Origin: an uncultured Prevotellaceae bacterium
Lineage (GTDB): Bacteria; Bacteroidota; Bacteroidia; Bacteroidales; Bacteroidaceae
DNA length: 41,184 nt
NCBI GenBank assembly: GCA_902800435.1
Contig: CADCEQ010000029.1
Coordinates: forward strand, 1-41,184
Direction: 5' to 3'
The stretch's first letter is position 1. Every line of letters begins with the position of its first letter. The translations under genes and the position numbers were made by a program. Below, piece by piece: positions 15,341 to 23,982 of the stretch. The notes under the pieces are model-generated. The model saw only the letters and a program-made list of their open reading frames with translations. It did not search any database and was not told the origin of the DNA.

Positions 15341-17059
15341 TTACAGCAGCTGGCGGGCGCGGTCGAGGGCGATGTTAATGTGGCTGCAGATGTTCTCGCT
15401 GCCCACCAGGTCGTCGAACTTCGACTTGTGGAGGACGGCCTGCACCCGCTCGTTAACACCCGACAGCACCACCTGGATGCCCTCACGCTGCGACATCAGG
15501 CAGAGGTTCGTCAGGTTATGGATACCCGTGGAGTCGACAAAAGGCACCTTTCGCATACGGATGATGCGCACCTTGGGACGGCCACCGCGCCCTAAGGCAC
15601 CCATGATTTCCTCGAACTTGTTGCCGGCTCCGAAGAAGTAGGGGCCGTTGATCTCGTAGACCTCGACGCCCTCGGGGATGGTCAAGTGCTCGAGGTTGCC
15701 CAGCTGGAAGTCGCTGTCCTCCTCGGCGGGGTTGATCTCGTCGCTGATAACCTTGACATCGGTGGTCTCGGCCATACGGCGCATGAAGAGCAGACAGGCG
15801 CAGATGAGTCCCACCTCGATGGCCACCGTCAGGTCGAAGATGACGGTCAGCAGGAACGTTACCCAGAGCACGATGACGTCGCTCTTGGGGTTCTTCATAA
15901 TCGAGGTGAACGAGCGCCAGCCGCTCATGCCGTAGCTCACGATGACAAGCACACCGGCCAGACAGGCCATCGGGATGTACTGCGCCAGAGGCATAAGGAA
16001 AAGGAAGATGAGCAGCAGGACGGCGGCGTGGACGATGCCGGCCACGGGCGTGCGGCCGCCGTTGTTGATGTTGGTCATGGTGCGGGCGATGGCTCCGGTG
16101 GCTGGTATGCCGCCGAAGAGCGGCGAGGCCAGGTTGGCCACGCCCTGGGCAATCAGCTCGGTATTAGAGGAATGGCGGTCGCCAATCACACCATCGGCCA
16201 CCGTGGCAGATAGCAACGATTCGATGGCGCCAAGGATGGCGATGGTAATGGCGGGCGACACCAGTCCTTTGATGACATCCCACGACAGCTCGGGCACCTG
16301 GGCCTCGGGCAGCACGTTGGAGATGGAGAAGCGGTCGCCGATGGTCTCGATGGTGGTGACGCCGGCATACTGCTTCAGCAGCAGGGCGGCAATGGTCATG
16401 ACGATGATGGCAATCAGCGAGCCAGGCAGCTTTTTAAGAAATGATAAGTGAGAAGTGAAGAGTGATAAGCTGGTGAGCTTCGGCCACAGGGCGATGAGCA
16501 CCACGGAGCCGATGCCAACGGCGGCGCTCCACGGGTCGATGGTGCCAAAGGAGCCGACGTAGGCAATCCACTTCTCAATAAAGTCGCTGGGCACGCTGGC
16601 CATCGTCAGGCCCAGCAGGTCCTTGATCTGCGTGGTGAAGATGGTCAGGGCGATACCCGAGGTAAAGCCCACGACGATGGGGTAAGGTATGTACTTGATG
16701 ATGGTGCCCAGATGGAGCACACCAAACATGATGAGAAACACGCCGGCCATGAGCGTGGCAATAGTCAGTCCCTCGAAGCCGTACTGCTGGATGATGCCAT
16801 AGATTATAATAATGAACGCGCCCGTAGGACCACCTATCTGCACCTTCGAGCCTCCGAGCACGGAGACGAGCAGACCGGCCACGATGGCGGTGATGATGCC
16901 CTTCTCGGGCGTGACCCCCGAAGCTATTCCGAAGGCAATGGCCAGCGGGAGGGCTACGATGCCCACGATGATGCCGGCCAGGAGGTCGGTCGAGAATTGT
17001 TTCTTGTTGTAGCTCTTAAGTGTCTCTAACAGTTGCGGCTTAAACTCAAACGATGTCAT
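15341..17059 (-). CDS. SulP family inorganic anion transporter with STAS domain
   Basis: This inner-membrane anion transporter or exchanger of the SLC26/SulP family has 572 residues. The N-terminal half shows the SulP start (DLLAGIIVGIVALPLAIAFG, about residues 24-43) and further membrane helices to about 420. A C-terminal STAS domain (~445-560) includes RKVPFVDSTGIHNL. Substrate (sulfate, bicarbonate or other) is not predictable from sequence alone. Residues ~195-210 contain LSLFTSHLSFLKK, encoded by a word repeat in place of a short loop. The gene has its own -7 element and diverges from the Ala-rich lipoprotein gene. Confidence 0.9.
   Translation of the reverse strand: MTSFEFKPQLLETLKSYNKKQFSTDLLAGIIVGIVALPLAIAFGIASGVTPEKGIITAIVAGLLVSVLGGSKVQIGGPTGAFIIIIYGIIQQYGFEGLTIATLMAGVFLIMFGVLHLGTIIKYIPYPIVVGFTSGIALTIFTTQIKDLLGLTMASVPSDFIEKWIAYVGSFGTIDPWSAAVGIGSVVLIALWPKLTSLSLFTSHLSFLKKLPGSLIAIIVMTIAALLLKQYAGVTTIETIGDRFSISNVLPEAQVPELSWDVIKGLVSPAITIAILGAIESLLSATVADGVIGDRHSSNTELIAQGVANLASPLFGGIPATGAIARTMTNINNGGRTPVAGIVHAAVLLLIFLFLMPLAQYIPMACLAGVLVIVSYGMSGWRSFTSIMKNPKSDVIVLWVTFLLTVIFDLTVAIEVGLICACLLFMRRMAETTDVKVISDEINPAEEDSDFQLGNLEHLTIPEGVEVYEINGPYFFGAGNKFEEIMGALGRGGRPKVRIIRMRKVPFVDSTGIHNLTNLCLMSQREGIQVVLSGVNERVQAVLHKSKFDDLVGSENICSHINIALDRARQLL
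16437..16470. repeat. In-frame word repeat (AAGTGA type) inside the SulP gene
   Basis: GATAAGTGAGAAGTGAAGAG and following bases are permuted AGTGA/AAGTGA words. They encode the Ser/Phe/Leu-rich loop at about residues 197-208 between membrane segments. Confidence 0.6.
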
Positions 17060-17096
17060 CTTAACTTTAATCTATAAAAATCCTTGAAAACGGGTG

Positions 17097-17104
17097 CAAA
17101 AGTA
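17097..17104 (-). promoter_or_regulatory. -7 element for SulP
   Basis: TACTTTTG on the minus strand followed by CACCC, 38 bases upstream of the SulP ATG at 17059. Confidence 0.65.
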
Positions 17105-17156
17105 AGAAAAAAGTTAAAAAGCACAAAAGAAATAACCAACTTGACTGAAAAAAGAC

Positions 17157-17164
17157 TAAATTTG
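17157..17164 (+). promoter_or_regulatory. -7 element for the Ala-rich lipoprotein
   Basis: TAAATTTG followed by CCGACG, 70 bases upstream of the ATG at 17234. The leader is long and A+T-rich with no recognised structure. Confidence 0.65.
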
Positions 17165-17233
17165 CCGACGTAAATCAAGAGAAAGCGAAATTTATAGTTA
17201 ACTATTTTATCAAATTTAAAAGAGAAAGCAATT

Positions 17234-17860
17234 ATGAAGAAAATTATGTTCGTGATGATGGCCGCTATGGCTGTCTGCTTCACTTCGTGTGGAAACAAGA
17301 CTCAGCAGCCTGCTGCCGAGGTAGTTGAGGACTCTGTACAGGCCGTTGACGTGGAGGCTGCCTTCACCGACGCTGCCGCCCAGCTGACCGAGCAGATTGA
17401 GGCTAAGGACGCCGGCAAGCTCGAGCAGGTTCTGGAGACCGTTAAGGCTAAGATTTCTGAGATTCTGAAGGCCAACCCCGAAGCTGCCAAGCAGTATGTT
17501 CAGAAGGTTCAGGACTTCCTGAAGGAGAATGCTGAGAAGATCAAGGCTTTCGCCGGTGAGAATGCTGCCATTTCAGCTGCCATGAGCGCCCTGACCGAGG
17601 CTCCCGCCGAGTCGATTGTCAGTGGATTGATGAGCACACTCGATGCTGCCGGTGAGGCTGTTGAGGGTGCCGCTGCCGACGCTGTCGACGCTGCTGGTAA
17701 TGCTGTTGACGCTGCAAAGGATGCTGCCACCGACGCTGTTGACGCTGCCAAGGACGCTGCCTCGAACGCTGCCAACGCTGCTAAGGACGCTGCCAAGGAA
17801 GCTGCCAGCGATGCCGTTGACGCTGCTGCCGACAAGACCAAGAAGGCTTTGGGACTGTAA
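17234..17860 (+). CDS. Ala-rich amphipathic lipoprotein with LEA-like DAAKDA repeats
   Basis: The 208-residue product starts with a lipoprotein signal peptide and lipobox FTSC at residues 17-20, so it is likely membrane-anchored in the envelope. Residues ~35-130 are helical and acidic. Residues ~135-205 are repeats of (D/N)AA(K/G)DA, an 11-residue LEA-like amphipathic pattern ending DKTKKALGL. Such repeats form long surface-binding or coiled helices; stress protection or envelope spacing are possible roles but nothing is demonstrated. Codon use in the repeat is uniformly GCT/GCC-rich, typical of a highly expressed gene. It is followed by a strong terminator, hence monocistronic. Plasticity in repeat number between strains is to be expected. 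Confidence 0.75.
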   Translation: MKKIMFVMMAAMAVCFTSCGNKTQQPAAEVVEDSVQAVDVEAAFTDAAAQLTEQIEAKDAGKLEQVLETVKAKISEILKANPEAAKQYVQKVQDFLKENAEKIKAFAGENAAISAAMSALTEAPAESIVSGLMSTLDAAGEAVEGAAADAVDAAGNAVDAAKDAATDAVDAAKDAASNAANAAKDAAKEAASDAVDAAADKTKKALGL

Positions 17861-17914
17861 GAAGTGAAGGAGCGACAAGCAAAGACTAAAGTAGTGAAAC
17901 GAGTTCACTGAAAT

Positions 17915-17954
17915 AAACGGGGCATTCGTTGAACGGATATGCCCCGTTTATTTT
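17915..17954 (+). terminator. Intrinsic terminator after the Ala-rich lipoprotein
   Basis: AAACGGGGCAT (17915-17925) pairs perfectly with ATGCCCCGTTT (17939-17949) across a 13-base loop and is followed by ATTTT. Confidence 0.85.
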
Positions 17955-17978
17955 GTCAAAACAACTATAAAGCACCAA

Positions 17979-18953
17979 ATGAAAAAAATACTGACTGCCT
18001 GCATCTGCCTGCTGACCGCCATGACCGCCACACAGGCTGCCCCCGCCAGCAACACCGTTGAGATTGTATTCAACGGAACAACGGCCACCGTAAGCGTAGC
18101 TGCCAACATCAGCAGCTACATCACCGACAAATCAAATGGTTCTTCGCACGTCAAGCTCGTGCAGAGTGCCAGCGTCAGCGATGCCATCGGCGAAATATCC
18201 TACATTCTGAGTGGCAGTTCGACCGACGGCGAGTTCTACCTTGAAGGGTCGTACAAGGCTACCGTCGAGCTGAACGGCCTGACACTCAACAACCCCTCGG
18301 GACCTGCCATCAACATTCAGAACGGCAAGCGCATCAAAATAAAGGTGAACGAGGGTACCGTCAACACTCTCAGCGACGGCAAGAACGACAACTACAACGG
18401 CTGTCTCCACGTCAAGGGCCACACCGAGTTTCGCAGCAAGGGCACACTCAACGTTACAGGCAACTCGCGCCACGCCATCTACAGCAAGGAGTATATCCAG
18501 TTGAAGAATGCGACAATCAACATCAGCGGTGCCGTGAAGGACGGTATCCACTGTAAGGAGTACTTCTACATGGAGAGCGGTACGGTCAACATCACCGCTG
18601 CCGGCGACGACGGCATACAGGTGGAGGTTGACGATGAAGCCGCCACAACGGGAGCCACCACCGAACATGAGGACGAGAACAGCGGCAACTTCTATCAGGA
18701 TGCCGGTAAGCTTAACTTCAGCGGCTACGCCGGAAAGGCCATCAAGGCCGACGGCACCATCAGCTTCAAAGGCGGCAGCCGTAACTTCACGCTGGCCGAC
18801 ACCGAAGACGCAACAGCCATCGCCACCATCGCCTCTGACAAATCATCAACCATAGAATACTACGACATGAACGGCCGCAAGGTCAAGACACCCGTGAAGG
18901 GCGTTTACATCATCAAGGAAGGAAATAAATGCTATCAGCGCTATTATCGGTAG
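17979..18953 (+). CDS. Secreted Cthe_2159-like carbohydrate-binding beta-helix protein
   Basis: The 324-residue product has a signal peptide (residues 1-20, ending TQAAPA). A body of short beta-helix turns (NGTLTLNNPSGPAINI-like, GTLNVTGNSRHAIYSKEYIQ, DGIHCKEYFYMESGTVNI, GDDGIQVE) matches the Cthe_2159/DUF4353 family, which binds acidic polysaccharides such as pectin and calcium. An acidic loop (DDEAATTGATTEHEDEN) sits near residue 225. The C-terminus, YYDMNGRKVKTPVKGVYII, is the short Por-type tail common in secreted Bacteroidetes proteins. The end overlaps the CotH-family gene by 25 bases, so the two are co-translated; this pairing recurs in Bacteroidetes. No clear promoter is seen in the 25 bases between the upstream terminator and this start. 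Confidence 0.8.
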   Translation: MKKILTACICLLTAMTATQAAPASNTVEIVFNGTTATVSVAANISSYITDKSNGSSHVKLVQSASVSDAIGEISYILSGSSTDGEFYLEGSYKATVELNGLTLNNPSGPAINIQNGKRIKIKVNEGTVNTLSDGKNDNYNGCLHVKGHTEFRSKGTLNVTGNSRHAIYSKEYIQLKNATINISGAVKDGIHCKEYFYMESGTVNITAAGDDGIQVEVDDEAATTGATTEHEDENSGNFYQDAGKLNFSGYAGKAIKADGTISFKGGSRNFTLADTEDATAIATIASDKSSTIEYYDMNGRKVKTPVKGVYIIKEGNKCYQRYYR

Positions 18954-21900
18954 TTCTGTATTTCAACGAGCTGATGGCTGCCAACGTGGGCGAAGTCATG
19001 AGCCCGGCCACCAACTTCGACAGTTGGATAGAACTTTATAACCCTGGCGACAATGACATCAGTCTCGGGGGGATGTGTCTGAGTAACGACATCGAGAACC
19101 TGAAGCTTTGGCAAATACCTGCCAGCGTAGGCAGTGTACCAGCCAAGGGCTTCAAGGTTGTCTGGCTTGGCTCCAACGACATCCGCAGCAATCAGGCGCC
19201 CTTCAAACTCGACTGCGACGGCGGCTTCATCTACCTGAGCGACACCGATGGTACGCTGATTGCCAGCCAGAGTTACCCCATCGCTATCAGTCACACAGCC
19301 TACGCCCGCACCACCGACGGCGGCGACCAATGGGGATGGACGGCCTACCCCACCCCGGAAGCCTCCAATGCGACGGCTGCCTTTGCCTCGCAACGGCTCG
19401 ACCCTCCCACGGTAAGCCAAGGCAGCACGCTTTTTAGCAACACCATCAACGTCAAGGTCGACATTCCCGAGGGCTGCACGCTGATGTACACCACAGACGG
19501 CAGTCTGCCTATGGCTCCGCAAACTGACAGCGACGACGGTGACGAGCCGTCGACGCCTTGGACCAATTGGGTGAAGAACGGAAACTGTGAGGGTGATGAC
19601 GTGAGTTGTCTTGTAGGCAAGAGCGGCGATGAGGGTGGAGTACTATCCACCCATATTGTCGACGGCGTGGGCTACAACAGTTCACGTGGCATTATCGTTC
19701 ATTCCATTGACAGCCCAGAGCATGAATGGGACTCACAGTTCTTCGTCTATACGCCCGATCACATCTGGGCATCTGGTGACAGATATCATTTCAGCATGAA
19801 AGTGCGAGCCGAAAAGCCTTCCCATATTACTCCACAGACGCAACGGACTCCAGGCGAATATATTCACTGGCAAATGCTCGACGGGGGCTATGATGTCACC
19901 ACCCAATGGCGCACAATTGAATACGAAGGCACCATCACTCCCGAACAAGCTGGTGACGGGGCTATGCAGACCATAGCCTTCCACTTGAACGAAAAAGCCG
20001 AGGCAAACAACTTCTACTTCGACGACATCGTGTGGGAGTCATATAAAGACGAGGGTACTTCCTATGTAAGCAGCAAGAAGAGTAAGGACGGGCTTTTCAA
20101 CCTCACGAGCACAACCAACCTCACTGTGCGCCTGTTCAAGGACGGTTACCTGCCAAGTGTGCCGGTCACACGTAGCTACATACAAACCAACAACCAATAC
20201 ACGCTGCCCATCGTATCCATCGTCGGCGATAAAAAGTATTTCACTGACCCCAAGATTGGCATCGACTGTGACGGCACCAACGGCATTCCAGGCAACGGAC
20301 AAGACAGCCCGCGAAACTACAACCAGCCTTGGGACCGCCCTGTGAACTTCTCATACATAAGCCCCGACGGCGAGATGCTCTTCAACCAGGATGTCAACAT
20401 CGAGGTGTCGGGCGGCTGGACGCGCTCACAACGTTTCCGCTCGTTCAAGCTGAAGTCCAACAAGGTGTTCGACGGACAGAATAAGCTCGACTACACTTTC
20501 TTCCCACAAAAGCCCTACATTCGTAACAAGACACTGCTTGTACGCAATGGGGGCAACGACATTTGGACCCACAACGCCCGCTTCCTGGACCCCGCCTTGG
20601 AGACCATCATCCAACGCTCGGGAATAGATATTGATGTACAGTCGTACGTACCCGTTATAGAATATGTGAACGGGCAACTGCGCGGCGTACTCAACTTGCG
20701 CGAGCCTAATAACGACAAATTCGCCTATGCCAACTGGGGCTACGACGACGAGGAGCTCGATGCCTTCGAGAACCTCGTCATGAAAAACGGCAACTCAGAC
20801 GTCATTAACCGCATCTTCGAGCTAGGCCGCAACATCAACGACGACGGAGCCTACGACGAGCTGAGCACGCTGCTCGACATCGATGAGTTCACTAACTACA
20901 TGGCTGCCACGATGTTTCTTGACAACCGCGACTGGCCCAACAACAACATCAAAGGCTACCGCAGTCAGAAGGATGGCCGCTACCGCTTTGTCAGTTTTGA
21001 CCTCGATTACGCCTTCAACCTAATCAATAACAACACTGATGACGATCTGTTCACCTACTTTGCGAGCTGCGCTAGCGAAGGCAAATTGAACAAGGACATT
21101 GTCCAACTGCTACTCAACCTCCTGGGACACAACGAGTACCGACGCAAATTCATTGACACTTTCTGTCTGATGGGCGGCAGCGTTTTTGAACCTGACCGTG
21201 CCTCAGCCATTATTAACGAGCTGTTAGAAAAGGTGCAGCCTATGTGCCAGCTCATGCGACAGCTGGGCATCAACGACGGCACCGAGCCCAACCGCGCTGC
21301 TGCCACCATCAATGACAGACTGAATGGTCGTTCGAAGACAATGGCTGATCTCATGAAAAACTGGTCATACCTGAAGCTTGGCAACGTTACGCCGCAGAAG
21401 GTCAACCTCAGTACCGACACTCCTGGAGCCCACATCCTGCTGAACGGCATTGACGTGCCTTATGCCGACTTCAAGGGCTACCTCTTCCAGCCCGTTCGCC
21501 TTGAGGCCAAGGCTCCAGCCGGATACCGCTTTGCCGGTTGGAAAGCATCAAGCAGCACTACTGCCCCCACCAACAAGCTTATCGCCATTGGCGACCAATG
21601 GAAGTACTATGACAAAGGGCAGACAGCAACAGGCTGGCTGTCAGTAGGCTTTAATGATGCCACATGGGCTACTGGAAAGGCTCCATTAGGCTACAAGATG
21701 GCAGTGGCAACCACTATCAGCTATGGCTCAGACGCCAACAACAAATACCCTACCGCCTACTTCCGCAAAAACGTGCAGATTGACGGCACGCCAGCTTCCG
21801 ATGACGTATTCCAGCTTAACTATCAGGTCGACGATGGCTTCGTTATCTACGTCAACGGACAGGAAGCCGGCCGTGTGAACATGCCGTCGGGCAACATCGG

Positions 21901-22852
21901 TTTCAACACCTACACTACTACCTACGCTGGCGACGACCCGCAGAAAGGAACGCTCAACTTGCAGTCCTCGCTCTTCAAGAGCGGCACCAACATCATTGCC
22001 GTCGAGGTACACAACATAAGCGGCACATCGTCAGACTTCTTCTGGGACTGCGAACTGCTGACAACGGCGGGTGCTGACAACGGCAATCCGTCCTTGACCG
22101 ACCCCATTATCGACTTGCCCACAGATGCCACCGTCAGCCTCACTGCTACATTCGTGCCACTCGACCAGTCAGAAATGGCAAGACAGTATATCACGCCTGT
22201 ACGTATCAATGAGGTGAGTGCCAACGACGGCATCTACGTCAATGAGTACTTCAAGCGTAACGACTGGATTGAGTTGTACAACACCACCGACCAGCCCATC
22301 GACGTGGAAGGCATGTACCTAACGGATAACATGGACAAGCCCGAGAAGTATCAGATATCGGGCCCCAACACCATTATTCCCGCCCATGGCTACCTTATCA
22401 TATGGTGTGACAAGCTTGAGCCGCTGTCTCAGTTACACGCCTCATTCAAGTTAGGTGCTGGGGGCGACGACCTCATGCTCACAGCCGCCGACGGCTCGTG
22501 GAACGACATACTGACCTATCCTGCACACAATGCCGACCAGACCGTGGGCCGATTCCCCGACGGTTCGAACAACGTCTACGTGATGAACATCCCCACCATC
22601 GCCAAGGCGAACATCACCTCAAGCTACGTGACCGAGACAGAACAACCCTACCGTCCTGATCCGGGATCATTGGCAGCCGGCGATGCCAACGGCGATGGCG
22701 AGGTCAACATTCTCGACGTGACGGCCGTCATCAGCCACCTCAGTGGAAAGACGCCCACTATCTTCTACACCTCTGCTGCCGACATCGACCACGACGGTCT
22801 CGTTACTGCTGCCGACCTAAAGCTGGCAATCAGAATAATAACGGGGCAATAA
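18929..22852 (+). CDS. CotH-family protein with lamin-tail, nested carbohydrate-binding and dockerin domains
   Basis: This large, probably exported protein has 1307 residues, but its signal peptide is very short (MLSALLSVVL before FNELMAANVG). Order: lamin-tail domain (~12-130); first half of a chitobiase-like module (TVSQGSTLFS...TTDGSLP, ~160-195); an inserted carbohydrate-binding module (NGNCEGDDVS...FDDIVW, ~210-370); second half of the chitobiase-like module ending VPVTRSYI; CotH atypical kinase core (~425-780) with DNRDWPNNN and FVSFDLDYAFNL; InlB-like strands interrupted by a jelly-roll domain (~890-1050); second lamin-tail domain (~1090-1220); dockerin-like DANGDGEVNILD and DIDHDGLVTAAD repeats at the end. 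CotH proteins phosphorylate partner proteins; here a cell-surface or cellulosome-like role is inferred. Confidence 0.8.
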   Translation: MLSALLSVVLYFNELMAANVGEVMSPATNFDSWIELYNPGDNDISLGGMCLSNDIENLKLWQIPASVGSVPAKGFKVVWLGSNDIRSNQAPFKLDCDGGFIYLSDTDGTLIASQSYPIAISHTAYARTTDGGDQWGWTAYPTPEASNATAAFASQRLDPPTVSQGSTLFSNTINVKVDIPEGCTLMYTTDGSLPMAPQTDSDDGDEPSTPWTNWVKNGNCEGDDVSCLVGKSGDEGGVLSTHIVDGVGYNSSRGIIVHSIDSPEHEWDSQFFVYTPDHIWASGDRYHFSMKVRAEKPSHITPQTQRTPGEYIHWQMLDGGYDVTTQWRTIEYEGTITPEQAGDGAMQTIAFHLNEKAEANNFYFDDIVWESYKDEGTSYVSSKKSKDGLFNLTSTTNLTVRLFKDGYLPSVPVTRSYIQTNNQYTLPIVSIVGDKKYFTDPKIGIDCDGTNGIPGNGQDSPRNYNQPWDRPVNFSYISPDGEMLFNQDVNIEVSGGWTRSQRFRSFKLKSNKVFDGQNKLDYTFFPQKPYIRNKTLLVRNGGNDIWTHNARFLDPALETIIQRSGIDIDVQSYVPVIEYVNGQLRGVLNLREPNNDKFAYANWGYDDEELDAFENLVMKNGNSDVINRIFELGRNINDDGAYDELSTLLDIDEFTNYMAATMFLDNRDWPNNNIKGYRSQKDGRYRFVSFDLDYAFNLINNNTDDDLFTYFASCASEGKLNKDIVQLLLNLLGHNEYRRKFIDTFCLMGGSVFEPDRASAIINELLEKVQPMCQLMRQLGINDGTEPNRAAATINDRLNGRSKTMADLMKNWSYLKLGNVTPQKVNLSTDTPGAHILLNGIDVPYADFKGYLFQPVRLEAKAPAGYRFAGWKASSSTTAPTNKLIAIGDQWKYYDKGQTATGWLSVGFNDATWATGKAPLGYKMAVATTISYGSDANNKYPTAYFRKNVQIDGTPASDDVFQLNYQVDDGFVIYVNGQEAGRVNMPSGNIGFNTYTTTYAGDDPQKGTLNLQSSLFKSGTNIIAVEVHNISGTSSDFFWDCELLTTAGADNGNPSLTDPIIDLPTDATVSLTATFVPLDQSEMARQYITPVRINEVSANDGIYVNEYFKRNDWIELYNTTDQPIDVEGMYLTDNMDKPEKYQISGPNTIIPAHGYLIIWCDKLEPLSQLHASFKLGAGGDDLMLTAADGSWNDILTYPAHNADQTVGRFPDGSNNVYVMNIPTIAKANITSSYVTETEQPYRPDPGSLAAGDANGDGEVNILDVTAVISHLSGKTPTIFYTSAADIDHDGLVTAADLKLAIRIITGQ

Positions 22853-22878
22853 TGCTTGGCTGTTTGGAGATTTCTTTG

Positions 22879-22886
22879 TAACTTTG
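22879..22886 (+). promoter_or_regulatory. -7 element for the TlpA-like gene
   Basis: TAACTTTG followed by CACCC, 31 bases before the ATG at 22917. Confidence 0.65.
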
Positions 22887-22916
22887 CACCCAATAATTCA
22901 ATAATATAGGAACAAT

Positions 22917-23948
22917 ATGAAGAAATTCTTGCTGAGCCTGGCGCTCATGGCCGCAGCACTGACTGTGCAGGCGGAAGACGGAAAACTGAGAGTGAAAATG
23001 AATTGTAAACCGGTAGGCGACAGCATCGTGGCGCTGCTGAATGTTACAGAAGACCACGAGGTGCGGAAGTCTTTTACGGGCAAGAAGGGCGTGTTCGACT
23101 TCGAGATTGACGTGCCTAACCCCGCCAGCATGTATCTGGTGGAGCCAGCAGCCCTGCGCGGCGAGCCGGCCTCGGTATTCGTGATTCCTGCCATTCCCGG
23201 TGAGGAGGTGCAGTTGACAGCTGAAGACCGTTCGCGCTATGACATTGACGGCTCGAAGTTCTACAGCCAGTTCCACGTGGCAGATACCATTATTGAGAAC
23301 GCCCAAAAGGCAGGTAAGGACGTGACGCAGACCATCTACGACTTTATCAAGGCACATCCCGACTACGAATGTTCGGCTTACCTCATCACCTATATGCGCG
23401 ACGTGGAGAAAATGAAGGAGGCCGTCACGCTGCTCAAGCCCGATGTCCGCGATGGTCGCATGAAACCTTTGTACCAAGGAATGCTCGACCAGATAGAAGC
23501 CGAAATGAAGGCTGAGGAAGAGGCTGCCAAGAAGCAGGCTGCAGGCATCGAGGCACCCGACTTCACGCTCAACGACTTAAACGGCAAACCACTGAAACTC
23601 AGTTCGCTGCGCGGCAAGTACGTGATTCTCGACTTCTGGGGTTCGTGGTGCGGATGGTGCATCAAGGGCATTCCGCAGATGAAGGAGTACTACACGAAGT
23701 ACGCCGGTAAATTCGAAATCCTCGGCATCGACTGCAACGATACGGAGCAGAAGTGGAAAGATGCTGTCGCTAAGCACGAACTGCCCTGGCTGCACGTGTA
23801 TAATCCCAAGACCTCGTCGGTGCTCACCGACTACGGCATTCAGGGATTCCCGACGAAGATTATCATCGGTCCTGACGGCAAGATCGTGAAGACCATCGTT
23901 GGCGAGGATCCTGCGTTCTACACACTGCTTGATGAGCTGTTCAAGTAA
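22917..23948 (+). CDS. TlpA/ResA-like thioredoxin-family protein
   Basis: This is an exported disulfide oxidoreductase of 343 residues. The signal peptide is residues 1-20 (ends VQA). Residues 25-190 are a DUF4369-like N-terminal region of beta strands followed by helices. The thioredoxin domain covers about 205-343 and begins APDFTLNDLNGKPLKL. Its redox site is WCGWC near residue 244, with a cis-Pro in GFPTKII near 313. The Gly-Trp dipeptide between the cysteines is less common than the CPxC of ResA. It probably reduces or shuffles disulfides in the periplasm. It shares a bidirectional terminator with the convergent M48 gene and has its own promoter. Confidence 0.88.
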   Translation: MKKFLLSLALMAAALTVQAEDGKLRVKMNCKPVGDSIVALLNVTEDHEVRKSFTGKKGVFDFEIDVPNPASMYLVEPAALRGEPASVFVIPAIPGEEVQLTAEDRSRYDIDGSKFYSQFHVADTIIENAQKAGKDVTQTIYDFIKAHPDYECSAYLITYMRDVEKMKEAVTLLKPDVRDGRMKPLYQGMLDQIEAEMKAEEEAAKKQAAGIEAPDFTLNDLNGKPLKLSSLRGKYVILDFWGSWCGWCIKGIPQMKEYYTKYAGKFEILGIDCNDTEQKWKDAVAKHELPWLHVYNPKTSSVLTDYGIQGFPTKIIIGPDGKIVKTIVGEDPAFYTLLDELFK

Positions 23949-23953
23949 AAATG

Positions 23954-23981
23954 AAAAGGGAGGCGGTTGCCTCCCTTTTTT
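23954..23981. terminator. Bidirectional intrinsic terminator
   Basis: AAAAGGGAGGC (23954-23964) pairs with GCCTCCCTTTT around a GGTT loop, with a T-run continuing to 23982. The A-run on the other side lets it also serve the convergent M48 protease gene. Confidence 0.9.
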
Positions 23982-23982
23982 T

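Noticed and set aside
17509..17841. Ala/Ser-rich minus-strand frame opposite the LEA-like lipoprotein
   Set aside because: It is the complement of GCT/GAC repeat codons; the plus strand has signal peptide, promoter and terminator.
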